In this document: positions 18,175 through 26,700 of the stretch, piece by piece
How the letters are laid out: each line of letters starts with the position of its first letter
How positions within the stretch are numbered: the stretch's first letter is position 1
Assembly: GCA_021777835.1 (NCBI GenBank)
Contig: JAJYDC010000014.1
Location: forward strand, 1-64,000
Length of the DNA: 64,000 bases
Reading direction: 5' to 3'
From: Bacteroidota bacterium
Lineage (GTDB): Bacteria > Bacteroidota > Ignavibacteria > Ignavibacteriales > Ignavibacteriaceae
Position numbers and translations under genes: made by a program
Notes under the pieces: generated by a model
The model's database searches: none
What the model saw: only the letters and a program-made list of their open reading frames with translations
What the model was told of the DNA's origin: nothing

Positions 18175-18852
18175 ATGATAGCAGTCATTGGTGACATTCA
18201 TGGATGTTTCGTTACCCTGCAAAAGCTAATGCAGAGATTGAAACTTGATTATCCAGGAATCGATATCTATAGTGTTGGCGATTTAGTTGATAGAGGAAAT
18301 TTCAGTTACGAGGTGATAGACTACTTCATCTCTGAAAAAGTGAAGTTCACTGCAGGCAATCATGATCTAATGTTTTATTATTTTATGAAGCAACCGTCGA
18401 GCGAGATGGGAAATACATGGCTTTATAATGGTTATGAAAAAACAGTTGCCTCCTATAGTGATCATTATGAAAAGTTAACCGAGCACCTAGAATACATTAT
18501 TAATACACCACTTTATTTAGAAAAGGACGGCAGCGTTATTTCTCATGCAGGTATTTCAAAGTACTACAAGAAATTTCTTACAGACAATATTGCTTCATTG
18601 GAAAATGTCATTAGAAAGGATATAGAAAACCCACACGGGATAATATGGACTCGTGATGATTTATTAGATATAGGAAAGCTTCAAGTTGTAGGGCACACAA
18701 GAGTAAATGAAGTTACCTACAGAAAAGAAAACAATGTAGTTTATATTGATACAAGCGCCTATTCCGGAAATAAGCTAACAGCAGTCATTATTGAAGAAGG
18801 AAAAGTATCCCAATCGATTTCAATACACACGGATCCTAAAGATATAGAATAA
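18175..18852 (+). CDS. Metallophosphoesterase, PrpA/ApaH-like protein phosphatase family
   Basis: The protein of 225 residues has all the signature blocks of bacterial PPP-family phosphatases: GDIHG (residues 6-10), GDLVDRG (about 36-42), GNHD (about 61-64) and later VISHAGISKYY and VVGHTRVNE. The metal-ligand Asp, His, Asn and His residues are all present. Such enzymes hydrolyse phosphoserine/threonine or Ap4A; which one cannot be told. It is cytosolic with no signal peptide. It follows the CoA-transferase by 25 bases and is the last gene before a 464-base regulatory gap. Confidence 0.88.
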   Translation: MIAVIGDIHGCFVTLQKLMQRLKLDYPGIDIYSVGDLVDRGNFSYEVIDYFISEKVKFTAGNHDLMFYYFMKQPSSEMGNTWLYNGYEKTVASYSDHYEKLTEHLEYIINTPLYLEKDGSVISHAGISKYYKKFLTDNIASLENVIRKDIENPHGIIWTRDDLLDIGKLQVVGHTRVNEVTYRKENNVVYIDTSAYSGNKLTAVIIEEGKVSQSISIHTDPKDIE

Positions 18853-19133
18853 CTTCGTTGCAAATACAGACAACCATAGAATAGTACAATTAAAATAACA
18901 AAGTCATTTCGAAACAAAAGATTAAAATAGTTAAGACAAGCCAACCGAGGGGAGTTTGTATGTACAAGTATTTTATTCATATCAGAGAGAAGGCTCAAGA
19001 ATTCATCTAAATAACATAAAATAAGTTAATTATGGCATTAAACTTTTGGTGACTAAGGAAATTAGAATATCAAAAGTGCGAATAGCTTAAACGAATCCGG
19101 GTGAAAAATAATCTTAGCACTCCAAAATTTAAC

Positions 19134-19162
19134 TTGACATTCCCAGAAAAACTTCTTATGAT
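19134..19162 (+). promoter_or_regulatory. Sigma-70-type promoter of the ROK regulator
   Basis: TTGACA (19134-19139) and TATGAT (19157-19162) are separated by exactly 17 bases, a near-consensus housekeeping promoter. The expected start of transcription (about 19169) falls within the first operator copy (19169-19187), so a bound repressor would block initiation. The rest of the gap 18853-19316 holds a second TTGACA (19237-19242) just before the second operator, without an equally good -10 box, and nothing else I can name. Confidence 0.65.
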
Positions 19163-19168
19163 TGTTTA

Positions 19169-19187
19169 GTTTGTTTGGGCAACCAAC
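19169..19187 (+). promoter_or_regulatory. Operator copy 1, interrupted palindrome
   Basis: GTTTGTT-TGGGC-AACCAAC. The two arms are inverted repeats with one mismatch (GTTTGTT against GTTGGTT). An identical arm pair occurs at 19253-19271 and 20582-20600 and was not seen elsewhere in the window. It sits on the predicted transcription start, directly behind a TTGACA-N17-TATGAT promoter, as expected for a repressor site. Confidence 0.7.
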
Positions 19188-19252
19188 AAATTATGTTACT
19201 GAAGAATGAATTTTAAGAAGTTATAAATAAGTAATCTTGACAGTCAGATTTA

Positions 19253-19271
19253 GTTTGTTCTAACAACCAAC
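19253..19271 (+). promoter_or_regulatory. Operator copy 2, interrupted palindrome
   Basis: GTTTGTT-CTAAC-AACCAAC. It lies 84 bases (about eight helical turns) after copy 1, and 45 bases before the ROK regulator start codon. The flanking bases AG before and AA after are shared with copy 1. The in-phase spacing would allow two bound dimers to interact. Confidence 0.7.
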
Positions 19272-19316
19272 AATTAACAAGGTCATTATTAAAATAGTTT
19301 TACTACTTAGGCTCAT

Positions 19317-20525
19317 ATGAATTCAGACAGTACTAATATCATTACCGGCAATTCTAAAATTCTCAGAGGAATAAACAGGGCAATGATATTAAATATAATA
19401 AGGGAAAAGCAGCCAATCTCAAGAAGCAACATTGCAAAGCTGACGGGGCTAAACAAAAGCACAGTCTCCAGCATTATTAATGAAATCCTATCCGAAGATT
19501 TAATATTTGAACAAGCAAGCGAAGATCAAAACGTAGGTCGAAATCCCATAAACTTATATTTGAAGTTAAACAAGTATCATGTAGGTGCAATTAACATAGA
19601 CTCTTCAATAACTCGTTTTGCAGTTGCTGATATAGATGGAAGCATAAAGGGGCAATCATCAATCGACACAGATTCTAAAAACCCTGAAATGTTTGTTAAA
19701 AAATGTATAAAAGAACTTCTGAAATTAAGCTCTGATCTAAACATTTCTGAACTTGAAGGATTAGGAGTAAACATTGCAGGTATTGTAGATTCCAAAAACT
19801 TGATAGTAAACTTCGCACCGAACTTAGGATGGGAAGATTTTAATATCGGAGACGCAATACGTAAAGTTTTACCGAATATCAAAAACATATCTGTAGGCAA
19901 CGATGCAAAGTCCTCGGCTCTTGCAGAATTGTGGTTCGGGAACCACGAATTAAACTTATCTAATTTTGTTTTTCTTTCTATAGGCCCAGGAATAGGTGCG
20001 GGAATTGTAGTTGAGGACAAATTAATGAACGGGGAATACCAGGCATCCGGTGAATTTGGTCATATGATAATCTTTGAGCAAGGGGATCTTTGCACTTGCG
20101 GGAACAAAGGTTGTTGGGAGGCATATGCATCCGATAGAGCAATTGTAAGCCAATACTTAGCCAAAAGACCAGGTAAGCTAGATCATAATGTTGATTTCAT
20201 GGCACAAGATATTATAGATATGGCTAAGAGAAATGATGAATTAGCTATAGAAGTACTAAAGCAAACAGGATATTATCTAGGACTCGGCATAGCAAATATT
20301 ATAAAAGCAATAGACCCGCATGCTATAATCATCGGCGGAAAAATCACACAAGTATGGGACATAATTTATCCGGAGATACTTACGGTAGTGACTCAGCGCG
20401 CTTACTTTGGCAGAAAAAAAATAATTAAAATCTTACCTACTTCACTTAAAGTTCTTCCACGCTTGTTAGGCGCCGCCACACTTGCTATTGAAGAAATTTT
20501 CGATGGATTTAAAATTACAGCTTAA
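19317..20525 (+). CDS. ROK-family transcriptional repressor (NagC/Mlc-like)
   Basis: The protein has 402 residues. An N-terminal winged helix-turn-helix lies at about residues 20-66 (MILNIIREKQPISRSNIAKL, then TGLNKSTVSSIINEIL). A ROK sugar-binding domain follows, with GIGAGIVVEDKLMNGEYQASGEFGHMII, the zinc motif CTCGNKGC from about residue 259, and a typical C-terminal DPHAIIIGGK. NagC-type proteins repress amino-sugar genes and release DNA when the sugar or its phosphate binds. Two copies of GTTTGTT-N5-AACCAAC lie in front of this gene and one in front of the next, pointing to autoregulation and control of the chitin locus. The effector is probably GlcNAc or GlcNAc-6-P, by context only. Confidence 0.9.
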   Translation: MNSDSTNIITGNSKILRGINRAMILNIIREKQPISRSNIAKLTGLNKSTVSSIINEILSEDLIFEQASEDQNVGRNPINLYLKLNKYHVGAINIDSSITRFAVADIDGSIKGQSSIDTDSKNPEMFVKKCIKELLKLSSDLNISELEGLGVNIAGIVDSKNLIVNFAPNLGWEDFNIGDAIRKVLPNIKNISVGNDAKSSALAELWFGNHELNLSNFVFLSIGPGIGAGIVVEDKLMNGEYQASGEFGHMIIFEQGDLCTCGNKGCWEAYASDRAIVSQYLAKRPGKLDHNVDFMAQDIIDMAKRNDELAIEVLKQTGYYLGLGIANIIKAIDPHAIIIGGKITQVWDIIYPEILTVVTQRAYFGRKKIIKILPTSLKVLPRLLGAATLAIEEIFDGFKITA

Positions 20526-20581
20526 TTAAGGAAAAAATAGTTAGAAACTGAACTCATAAGATACAAGGACAAGATATATTA

Positions 20582-20600
20582 GTTTGTTGGCTCAACCAAC
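20582..20600 (+). promoter_or_regulatory. Operator copy 3, in front of the ROK kinase
   Basis: GTTTGTT-GGCTC-AACCAAC. It starts one base after a TATATT (20575-20580) that could be a -10 box, repeating the geometry seen at copy 1. It lies 53 bases before the start codon of the ROK kinase at 20654, in the 128-base gap behind the repressor gene. In this copy the centre GTTGG-CTCAA-CCAAC is a perfect palindrome. Confidence 0.7.
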
Positions 20601-20653
20601 TATATGTAAAATAATAACAATTTAATACAAAATATAAATATTCATGAATTATA

Positions 20654-21649
20654 ATGATAGATAAAAAGACGGACAGTGAAAAAGTCGTAATTGGAGTAGA
20701 CATTGGAGGTACAAATACTGCAATTGGGATAGTTAATTATAAAAATGAACTTCTACTTGAAAATTCTTTTTTAACAAAAGCAGACGAAGGTATAGATGCT
20801 TTTATAAGAAGACTAACTAAAAAGATTAAAGAAGCGTTTGGAAGATATGAAGCTACACATGTTCTTGAAGGGATAGGAGTAGCTGCTCCCAGTGCAAACT
20901 ATTTAAACGGCATTATTGAATCTCCTGCAAACTTAAAGTGGGGAGACGTCAATTTTATAGAAATGATGAAAAAGAATTTTGATGTTCCGATAGCTTTAAT
21001 TAATGATGCAAATGCTGCGGCGCTTGGAGAGCAGAAATTCGGCAGTGCAAAAGGTATGAATAATTTCATAGTACTTACATTGGGTACAGGTCTCGGAACA
21101 GGAATCGTAGTTAACGGGCATCTTCTATATGGTGAAAATGGATTTGCCGGTGAAATCGGACATACAATAATTGAAAAAGACGGAAGGCAGTGCAATTGCG
21201 GCAGACGAGGATGTCTTGAAACTTATGTTTCAGCAACAGGCATTAAAAGAACAGTTTTTAATTTCTTAAGTAAATATAATGATCAGAGTGAATTAAGGCG
21301 TTTAAACTTTGAGAATGTAACTGGTAAGCAGATAAGTGAATTTGCACTTCAAAATGATCAAATAGCACTTAAAGCTTTTAACTATACCGGCGAAATTTTA
21401 GGCAGAGCATTAGCAAATATTGTAACTTATTTTGATCCGCAAGCAATAATATTATCAGGCGGTTTAGTTGATTCAGATGAACTACTTCTTAACCCCACAT
21501 TAAAATATTTTGATGAATTTTTATTAAATGTTTACAAAGGAAAGGTTCAAATCCTGAAATCAAATTTACAAAATGGTGAAGCGGCTGTATTAGGAGCATG
21601 CAGTTTTGCCAGAGAAGAAATATTTGAAAATATTCTAAATATAATTTGA
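20654..21649 (+). CDS. ROK-family sugar kinase (glucokinase or N-acetylglucosamine kinase)
   Basis: The protein of 331 residues has no DNA-binding domain. The ATP-binding motif is VIGVDIGGTNTAIGIV (about residues 12-27). Further blocks are NDANAAALGEQ with the catalytic Asp, LTLGTGLGTGIVVNG and GEIGHTII, and the zinc motif CNCGRRGC from about residue 180. It would phosphorylate glucose or GlcNAc at O6 in the cytoplasm. Its own promoter region carries an operator copy identical in layout to those of the repressor gene. In the chitin locus GlcNAc is the likely substrate, but glucokinase cannot be excluded. Confidence 0.87.
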   Translation: MIDKKTDSEKVVIGVDIGGTNTAIGIVNYKNELLLENSFLTKADEGIDAFIRRLTKKIKEAFGRYEATHVLEGIGVAAPSANYLNGIIESPANLKWGDVNFIEMMKKNFDVPIALINDANAAALGEQKFGSAKGMNNFIVLTLGTGLGTGIVVNGHLLYGENGFAGEIGHTIIEKDGRQCNCGRRGCLETYVSATGIKRTVFNFLSKYNDQSELRRLNFENVTGKQISEFALQNDQIALKAFNYTGEILGRALANIVTYFDPQAIILSGGLVDSDELLLNPTLKYFDEFLLNVYKGKVQILKSNLQNGEAAVLGACSFAREEIFENILNII

Positions 21650-21721
21650 AAGTTCTAACAATTAAGAATGGAAATAATAAAAAAGAGATTAATCAGTTAC
21701 CAACTATTTAAGGAGAAAAGT

Positions 21722-24664
21722 ATGAGCAGATTTACTTCTGTCATAGGTGTTCTAGTTTTAACTATTATCTTGCTAAGCACTTCGGTTCAAGCTGCAAGCA
21801 CATCCATAGAGGGATACGTAAAAGACGCTACAACAGGAGATGCTCTCTTTGGAGCTAACGTAATGCTTGTAGGAACAAGTATGGGTGCAGCCGCAGATAT
21901 GAACGGCAAATACGTTATCTTAAATGTTGTGCCGGGTAAATATAAAATTCGAGCAACCTATATCGGTTACAGGTCGCTGACAAAAGAAGTGACAATAAAA
22001 GATGGTGAACAACTCAAAATAGATTTCAAATTGGAAGCAGTAGCAGTGGAAGGTCAGGCAGTTATAGTTACTGCGCAAGCATCGGGGCAGACACAAGCAA
22101 TCAATCAACAACTTACTTCCGATAATATTGTAAATGTTGTTTCAGCCGCAAAAATTCAAGAATTGCCTGATGCGAATGCTGCGGAATCATTAGGTAGGCT
22201 TCCAGGAGTATCGGTATTAAGAAGTGGCGGAGAAGCTGATCAAGTTGTTATCCGAGGGCTTGCTCCAAAATTTAATCAGATCTTGATTAATGGAATTCAA
22301 CTGACTTCCTCAAATCCAAATGATCAAAGTGTGGACCTAAGCATGATATCATCAAACATGCTTGAAGGAATGGAAGTTAAAAAAACAGTAACACCGGACA
22401 TGGATGCGAATGTTATTGGAGGAGTCGTGAACCTTGAATTAAGAGAGGCACAAGTTAAAGTTCCAGGGGTTCCTCAATTTGGGCTTCTTGCACAAGGGGG
22501 CTACAATGGTCTTTCAAATGCTGCGAACAAGCTTAATAATTACAAGTATGTTGTAAGCGGAGAAGATAGATTCTTTAATGATAATTTAGGAATTTTCGCG
22601 CAAGTAGATGTAGAAAGAAAAAACCTTACTTCAAACCAAATGGGTGCTAGCTATTCGAATGACGGGAGTCAGATTCCTTTATACATTACTAATGGACTTA
22701 ACTTAGACAACATACCTAGAGATAGACAACGCTATGATGGAGCTGTAGTTATTGACTATAGACTTCCAGAAGGAACAATAAAATTTTCAAATTTTCTTAG
22801 TACCGGTACAACGGATGTTCAAGATCGCGGGGAATATTATGGAATTGCCGGTGCAGCGGGGAGCAATGTTCACAATTACTCATTAGCTTACTCAAATAGT
22901 ACTTTAAGTGTTATTACGAATGCTTTACACCTGAAGTATCAGCTGCCTATATTTCACGTGAATGCGATCATTTCACATACATATACAGAAACAAAGGACC
23001 CGCACGATTGGACTGTCACTTTTCAACAAGGTTCGGCTGGACTAGGAGGACTTATTGGCCAACCGAATATAAATCCTTTAGATATTCCAAAGGCAGCAAA
23101 TAACGATACAAGTGCAACATTTCTCAATAACCTTTTTAATACCGGTAGTTTTTCCGGAGCCCGTGCTCTTACAGCTTCGCTTGATTTAAAGGCGAATGCA
23201 AATATTTCAGATGAAATTACCTCTGTCATTAAATTTGGCGGGTCGTATCGATATCAGACTAGAATATATAACTATAATACTACAGGTGGGCAGGGCTTAA
23301 GTCTGTTGAGTGCGAAATATGTAGACAATATGATTGCTAATCATTTCCCGTCAACAGTAAAATATAATAACACGACGCAATTGCCAATTTTACCATTTAT
23401 AGATCCTAATTATTCATACGGCAAATTTCTTGGAGGAAGTTACCCAATGATTTATCCTCTGAATTTTGCAATGCTATCTGAGTTAACGAGCTTCTTGCAG
23501 AGAAATGCTGGATTGATTGCAGCAAACGATGCTGTCTCTTATTTTAACGATCAATTCGGATCTGCAACATACAATTATACAGGTAATGAAAAGCAGAGCG
23601 CCGGATATGTAATGGCAACAATTAATATCGGTCCGCAAATCACAATAATTCCCGGAATACGTTACCAGAATCTTCAGACTACTTACACCGGAACTCGTGG
23701 TATAGAAAATACCTCTTCAGCCCTAGGCGGACCTTACAATCATTATGATACAACAGTTACAGTAAACCACGGTTTCTGGCTACCAGATGTAGCTTTGCGT
23801 TACAAACCTCTTTCCTGGTTTGACATTCGTTTATCATATACAAACACACTCTCATATCCAGACTATAATGCTATTATACCAAGAATAGATGTAGCAAGTG
23901 GTTTCATAGCATGGAATAATTTCAAACTTGTACCTTCGCGTTCAACCAATTATGATGTAAGTTTTTCTTTTTATAATAATACTATAGGACTTCTTACAGT
24001 TGGTGGATTTCTAAAGCAAATTGATAATCTTATCTATCCATATACATTCTACACCCCAGGCTCGAACGCGTTACAGTTTTTTCCTCCGGGAATATCATCG
24101 GTTTCGCCAAGTGGAACTTATCAGGTTTCGACCTATGTTAATAATCCCAATAGAGCTAAAGACTATGGTTTTGAACTTGACTGGCAAACTCATTTCTGGT
24201 ATTTGCCGCATCCATTAGATGGATTAGTGCTAGATGTAAATTTCACACGTGTATTTTCAAGCGAAGATTATCCATTTGTAAATGCTGAGAAGATTGGTCG
24301 TCAGGTGGTATATGTTGACACAGAATATAATGCAAGACTACTATACCAACCCGATAATATTGCAAACTTATCACTTGGTTATGATTACCAAGGATTTTCA
24401 GTTAGAATCTCAATGATCTATCAGGATAATATCTTTTCAGGTCCTAATTTCTGGCCACAATTGCGATCATCAACATCAGCATATACCAGGTGGGATTTGT
24501 CAGCTAAGCAGGACCTTCCATGGTATGGATTGCAGGTTTATGGTGACTTAAGCAACATAAATAGCGAGAACGATGTACAAGTAATTCAAGCGCCAACTGG
24601 GGTGCCGCAATCTCAACAAGATTACGGAATGACTGCAGATTTTGGTATTCGAGTAAAATTATGA
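21722..24664 (+). CDS. TonB-dependent receptor with carboxypeptidase-regulatory-like N-terminal domain
   Basis: From the start at 21722 the protein has 980 residues. An upstream in-frame ATG at 21668 exists, but AAGGAG lies just before 21722 and the resulting N-terminus is a clean signal peptide (MSRFTSVIGVLVLTIILLST ending near VQA). A carboxypeptidase-regulatory domain follows (about residues 28-115, SIEGYVKDATTGDALFGANV), then the plug (LGRLPGVSVLRSG, VVIRGLAPKFNQILINGIQL) and a beta-barrel ending in DFGIRVKL. It is an outer-membrane energy-coupled importer. Context suggests chito-oligosaccharides. No SusD partner gene is adjacent, unlike Bacteroides polysaccharide loci. Confidence 0.9.
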   Translation: MSRFTSVIGVLVLTIILLSTSVQAASTSIEGYVKDATTGDALFGANVMLVGTSMGAAADMNGKYVILNVVPGKYKIRATYIGYRSLTKEVTIKDGEQLKIDFKLEAVAVEGQAVIVTAQASGQTQAINQQLTSDNIVNVVSAAKIQELPDANAAESLGRLPGVSVLRSGGEADQVVIRGLAPKFNQILINGIQLTSSNPNDQSVDLSMISSNMLEGMEVKKTVTPDMDANVIGGVVNLELREAQVKVPGVPQFGLLAQGGYNGLSNAANKLNNYKYVVSGEDRFFNDNLGIFAQVDVERKNLTSNQMGASYSNDGSQIPLYITNGLNLDNIPRDRQRYDGAVVIDYRLPEGTIKFSNFLSTGTTDVQDRGEYYGIAGAAGSNVHNYSLAYSNSTLSVITNALHLKYQLPIFHVNAIISHTYTETKDPHDWTVTFQQGSAGLGGLIGQPNINPLDIPKAANNDTSATFLNNLFNTGSFSGARALTASLDLKANANISDEITSVIKFGGSYRYQTRIYNYNTTGGQGLSLLSAKYVDNMIANHFPSTVKYNNTTQLPILPFIDPNYSYGKFLGGSYPMIYPLNFAMLSELTSFLQRNAGLIAANDAVSYFNDQFGSATYNYTGNEKQSAGYVMATINIGPQITIIPGIRYQNLQTTYTGTRGIENTSSALGGPYNHYDTTVTVNHGFWLPDVALRYKPLSWFDIRLSYTNTLSYPDYNAIIPRIDVASGFIAWNNFKLVPSRSTNYDVSFSFYNNTIGLLTVGGFLKQIDNLIYPYTFYTPGSNALQFFPPGISSVSPSGTYQVSTYVNNPNRAKDYGFELDWQTHFWYLPHPLDGLVLDVNFTRVFSSEDYPFVNAEKIGRQVVYVDTEYNARLLYQPDNIANLSLGYDYQGFSVRISMIYQDNIFSGPNFWPQLRSSTSAYTRWDLSAKQDLPWYGLQVYGDLSNINSENDVQVIQAPTGVPQSQQDYGMTADFGIRVKL

Positions 24665-24857
24665 TGAAATTCTTGTTTAAATACTGTTTTAGAAATATAT
24701 AAAACATAATTGTTAAAGCGTTATAAAGAGAATAGAAGGAGGTGACAAAATATTCTCGTAGTGGTTCGTTTGGTTAAAGATAGAACTATTTACTTTTATA
24801 ATTCTATCGAAATTAAAATAATTTACTTATTAACTCCTAACTGAAAGGAACTTTTTT

Positions 24858-26603
24858 ATGAAAGCTTTATTCACAACAACAATTCTGCTTGTGATGATGA
24901 TGTTCATGTTAATTCCGATGGAATCGTTTGCGCAAAGCGGAACATTAGTTGTTTATGCAAGCGGTCAAACTCTTGATAAAATCATCAATAGTGATGTAAC
25001 AGGCGGTATACAAAATCATAGTGTTTATCAACTAGTTTCGACTGATACTACATATTTGCTTGATGCTACAATAACATCACAATCAAGCATTTCAATTGTC
25101 GGTGTACCAAATGCAACAACCGGTAAACTTCCTTGTATTCAAGCCGATGTACTACAGGACCTATCGATACCTGGTATATTCTTCACATTCACCGGTCAAG
25201 GAACAAATGTGGAATTGAAGAATCTTTATTTGCTTGGTATTACACCTAATAACTCAAATAACACTGGTTCAGGTCAAGGTGTTCAAGTATCTGCTGACAG
25301 TATTAGCCTTACAGTAGACAATTGCGTATTTGACGAAATTTCACAATTTGAAATCGGATATAGTTCTAATTGGAATAAATTCTTCATAACAAATTGTAAA
25401 TTTAGGAATGGAATAGATGTAGCAACCGCATATTATGTACCAGAACTTTTAAGAAGTGAAAATTATTTAGGTGCTTGGAGTACGGATTCTATTGTTATTA
25501 AGTACAACACAATGTTAGGTGTAGCAATGGGTCCGGTTGTAACAACAGGAATAACAAAATATTTTGATTTTTCACACAACGATGTAATTCTAACATCCAA
25601 GGGTCCCTTCTGGTCAGAGCAAGTTGTCAATGCTAAGCTAGATAACAATATCTTCTACAACGTTTATGCTGTAGGAGAGACTCACACAGAATATGCTGGT
25701 GGATGGGACGAAATCGCGCCGCCAAGAATTCCAGCTATCTTCAGTTTTGCACCTCTTGATTCAACAAAAGCAGCGCTTTTACTAGGTCATGCTAGAAACG
25801 GTTCATCAGATTCATTAGCAGCAGAAGCTATGAGAAGTGTAGAAGTTAAGAACAACGCATATTACTGGTCTTCAGGTCTTACTTCATTTTGGACTACATG
25901 GAATGACACAGCAACAACGGCATATGATTCAATATATACTCCTGTATTTATGAATAATGAAACTATGGCGATGTTTAACAATAAAACTGTATGGCCAAAT
26001 TTTGTTGAAAGCGGCAATCAGAATGTTGATCCGACATTCGGTTCAACAATTGATAAAGTTTTAAGCCCGGGAGCAGACACATCATACGGAGTAGGTCTTT
26101 TAGCGTGGGTAAGTGCTGTTAGAAGCGGACTAGGCACTACTGAAAGTTATTCTTATCAAAAAACTTTGGTTGGATCAGCATTGAACTGGACGCCTACATG
26201 GCCGCTTCCAGAAAGTGCAGATTTGAAATATTCAAATTCAGCAGTAAAAACTATGAGCACAGACGGATTACCAGAAGGCGATCCTTATTGGTTTAACGGT
26301 ATTACAGCAGTTCCCAAAACAGTTGCACAAGTACCTAATCAATTTGCTCTTTATGAAGCCTATCCTAATCCATTTAATCCAACGACAACCATCAAATTCA
26401 GTTTGTCGCAAGCAGGCAACGTTAGTTTAAAAATTTACAACGTAATGGGACAATTGGTAAAAACATTAGTTAACAATACTTATAAAAACAAAGGTGATTA
26501 CAATTATCAAGTTAATATGGATAACCTGTCAAGCGGTATATATTTCTATACACTTATTCAGGGTAATCAACAATTAACAAAGAAAATGGTCCTCATGAAG
26601 TAA
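24858..26603 (+). CDS. Secreted beta-helix protein with type IX secretion sorting domain
   Basis: The protein of 581 residues starts with a signal peptide (cleavage near SFAQS, residues 23-27). The central region repeats short strand units of the right-handed parallel beta-helix kind (VELKNLYLLGI, LTVDNCVFDEI, FFITNCKFRNG, FDFSHNDVIL, AKLDNNIFYNV). The C-terminal 80 residues are a Por sorting domain: FALYEAYPNPFNPTTTIKFS, then VSLKIYNVMGQLVKTLV and SSGIYFYTLIQG. It should cross the outer membrane through the type IX system. No catalytic motif is visible. The location between the TonB receptor and a chitinase suggests a polysaccharide-binding or -cleaving role, by inference only. A terminator follows directly. 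Confidence 0.82.
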   Translation: MKALFTTTILLVMMMFMLIPMESFAQSGTLVVYASGQTLDKIINSDVTGGIQNHSVYQLVSTDTTYLLDATITSQSSISIVGVPNATTGKLPCIQADVLQDLSIPGIFFTFTGQGTNVELKNLYLLGITPNNSNNTGSGQGVQVSADSISLTVDNCVFDEISQFEIGYSSNWNKFFITNCKFRNGIDVATAYYVPELLRSENYLGAWSTDSIVIKYNTMLGVAMGPVVTTGITKYFDFSHNDVILTSKGPFWSEQVVNAKLDNNIFYNVYAVGETHTEYAGGWDEIAPPRIPAIFSFAPLDSTKAALLLGHARNGSSDSLAAEAMRSVEVKNNAYYWSSGLTSFWTTWNDTATTAYDSIYTPVFMNNETMAMFNNKTVWPNFVESGNQNVDPTFGSTIDKVLSPGADTSYGVGLLAWVSAVRSGLGTTESYSYQKTLVGSALNWTPTWPLPESADLKYSNSAVKTMSTDGLPEGDPYWFNGITAVPKTVAQVPNQFALYEAYPNPFNPTTTIKFSLSQAGNVSLKIYNVMGQLVKTLVNNTYKNKGDYNYQVNMDNLSSGIYFYTLIQGNQQLTKKMVLMK

Positions 26604-26631
26604 TAGTTAGTTAGTTAGCTCCTTAGTCCAA

Positions 26632-26670
26632 ACCGGGATTGTTTGAACAGCAGTCCCGGTGATTTTTTTT
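26632..26670 (+). terminator. Intrinsic terminator after the beta-helix protein gene
   Basis: ACCGGGA (26632-26638) pairs with TCCCGGT (26654-26660), and GA plus eight T residues follow (26663-26670). It lies 28 bases after the stop codon of the beta-helix gene and 30 bases before the chosen chitinase start. It would separate or attenuate the two parts of the chitin locus. Confidence 0.8.
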
Positions 26671-26700
26671 CGTCTCTATTTTTATGGAAACCCTATTGAA

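Noticed and set aside
18957-19010. 16-codon open frame with GGGGAG before its ATG, upstream of the ROK gene
   Set aside because: It is too short and has no recognisable sequence; position before the promoter makes a leader role unlikely.
24737-24842. Strong AGGAGGTGA followed by a short open frame before the beta-helix gene
   Set aside because: The frame would need an ATT or a distant GTG start and codes for about 25-30 unremarkable residues; a leader peptide cannot be supported.
26659-26700. GTG start giving a 480-residue chitinase
   Set aside because: The GTG lies at the 3' edge of an intrinsic terminator hairpin, and the added residues spoil the signal peptide; ATG at 26701 is preferred.
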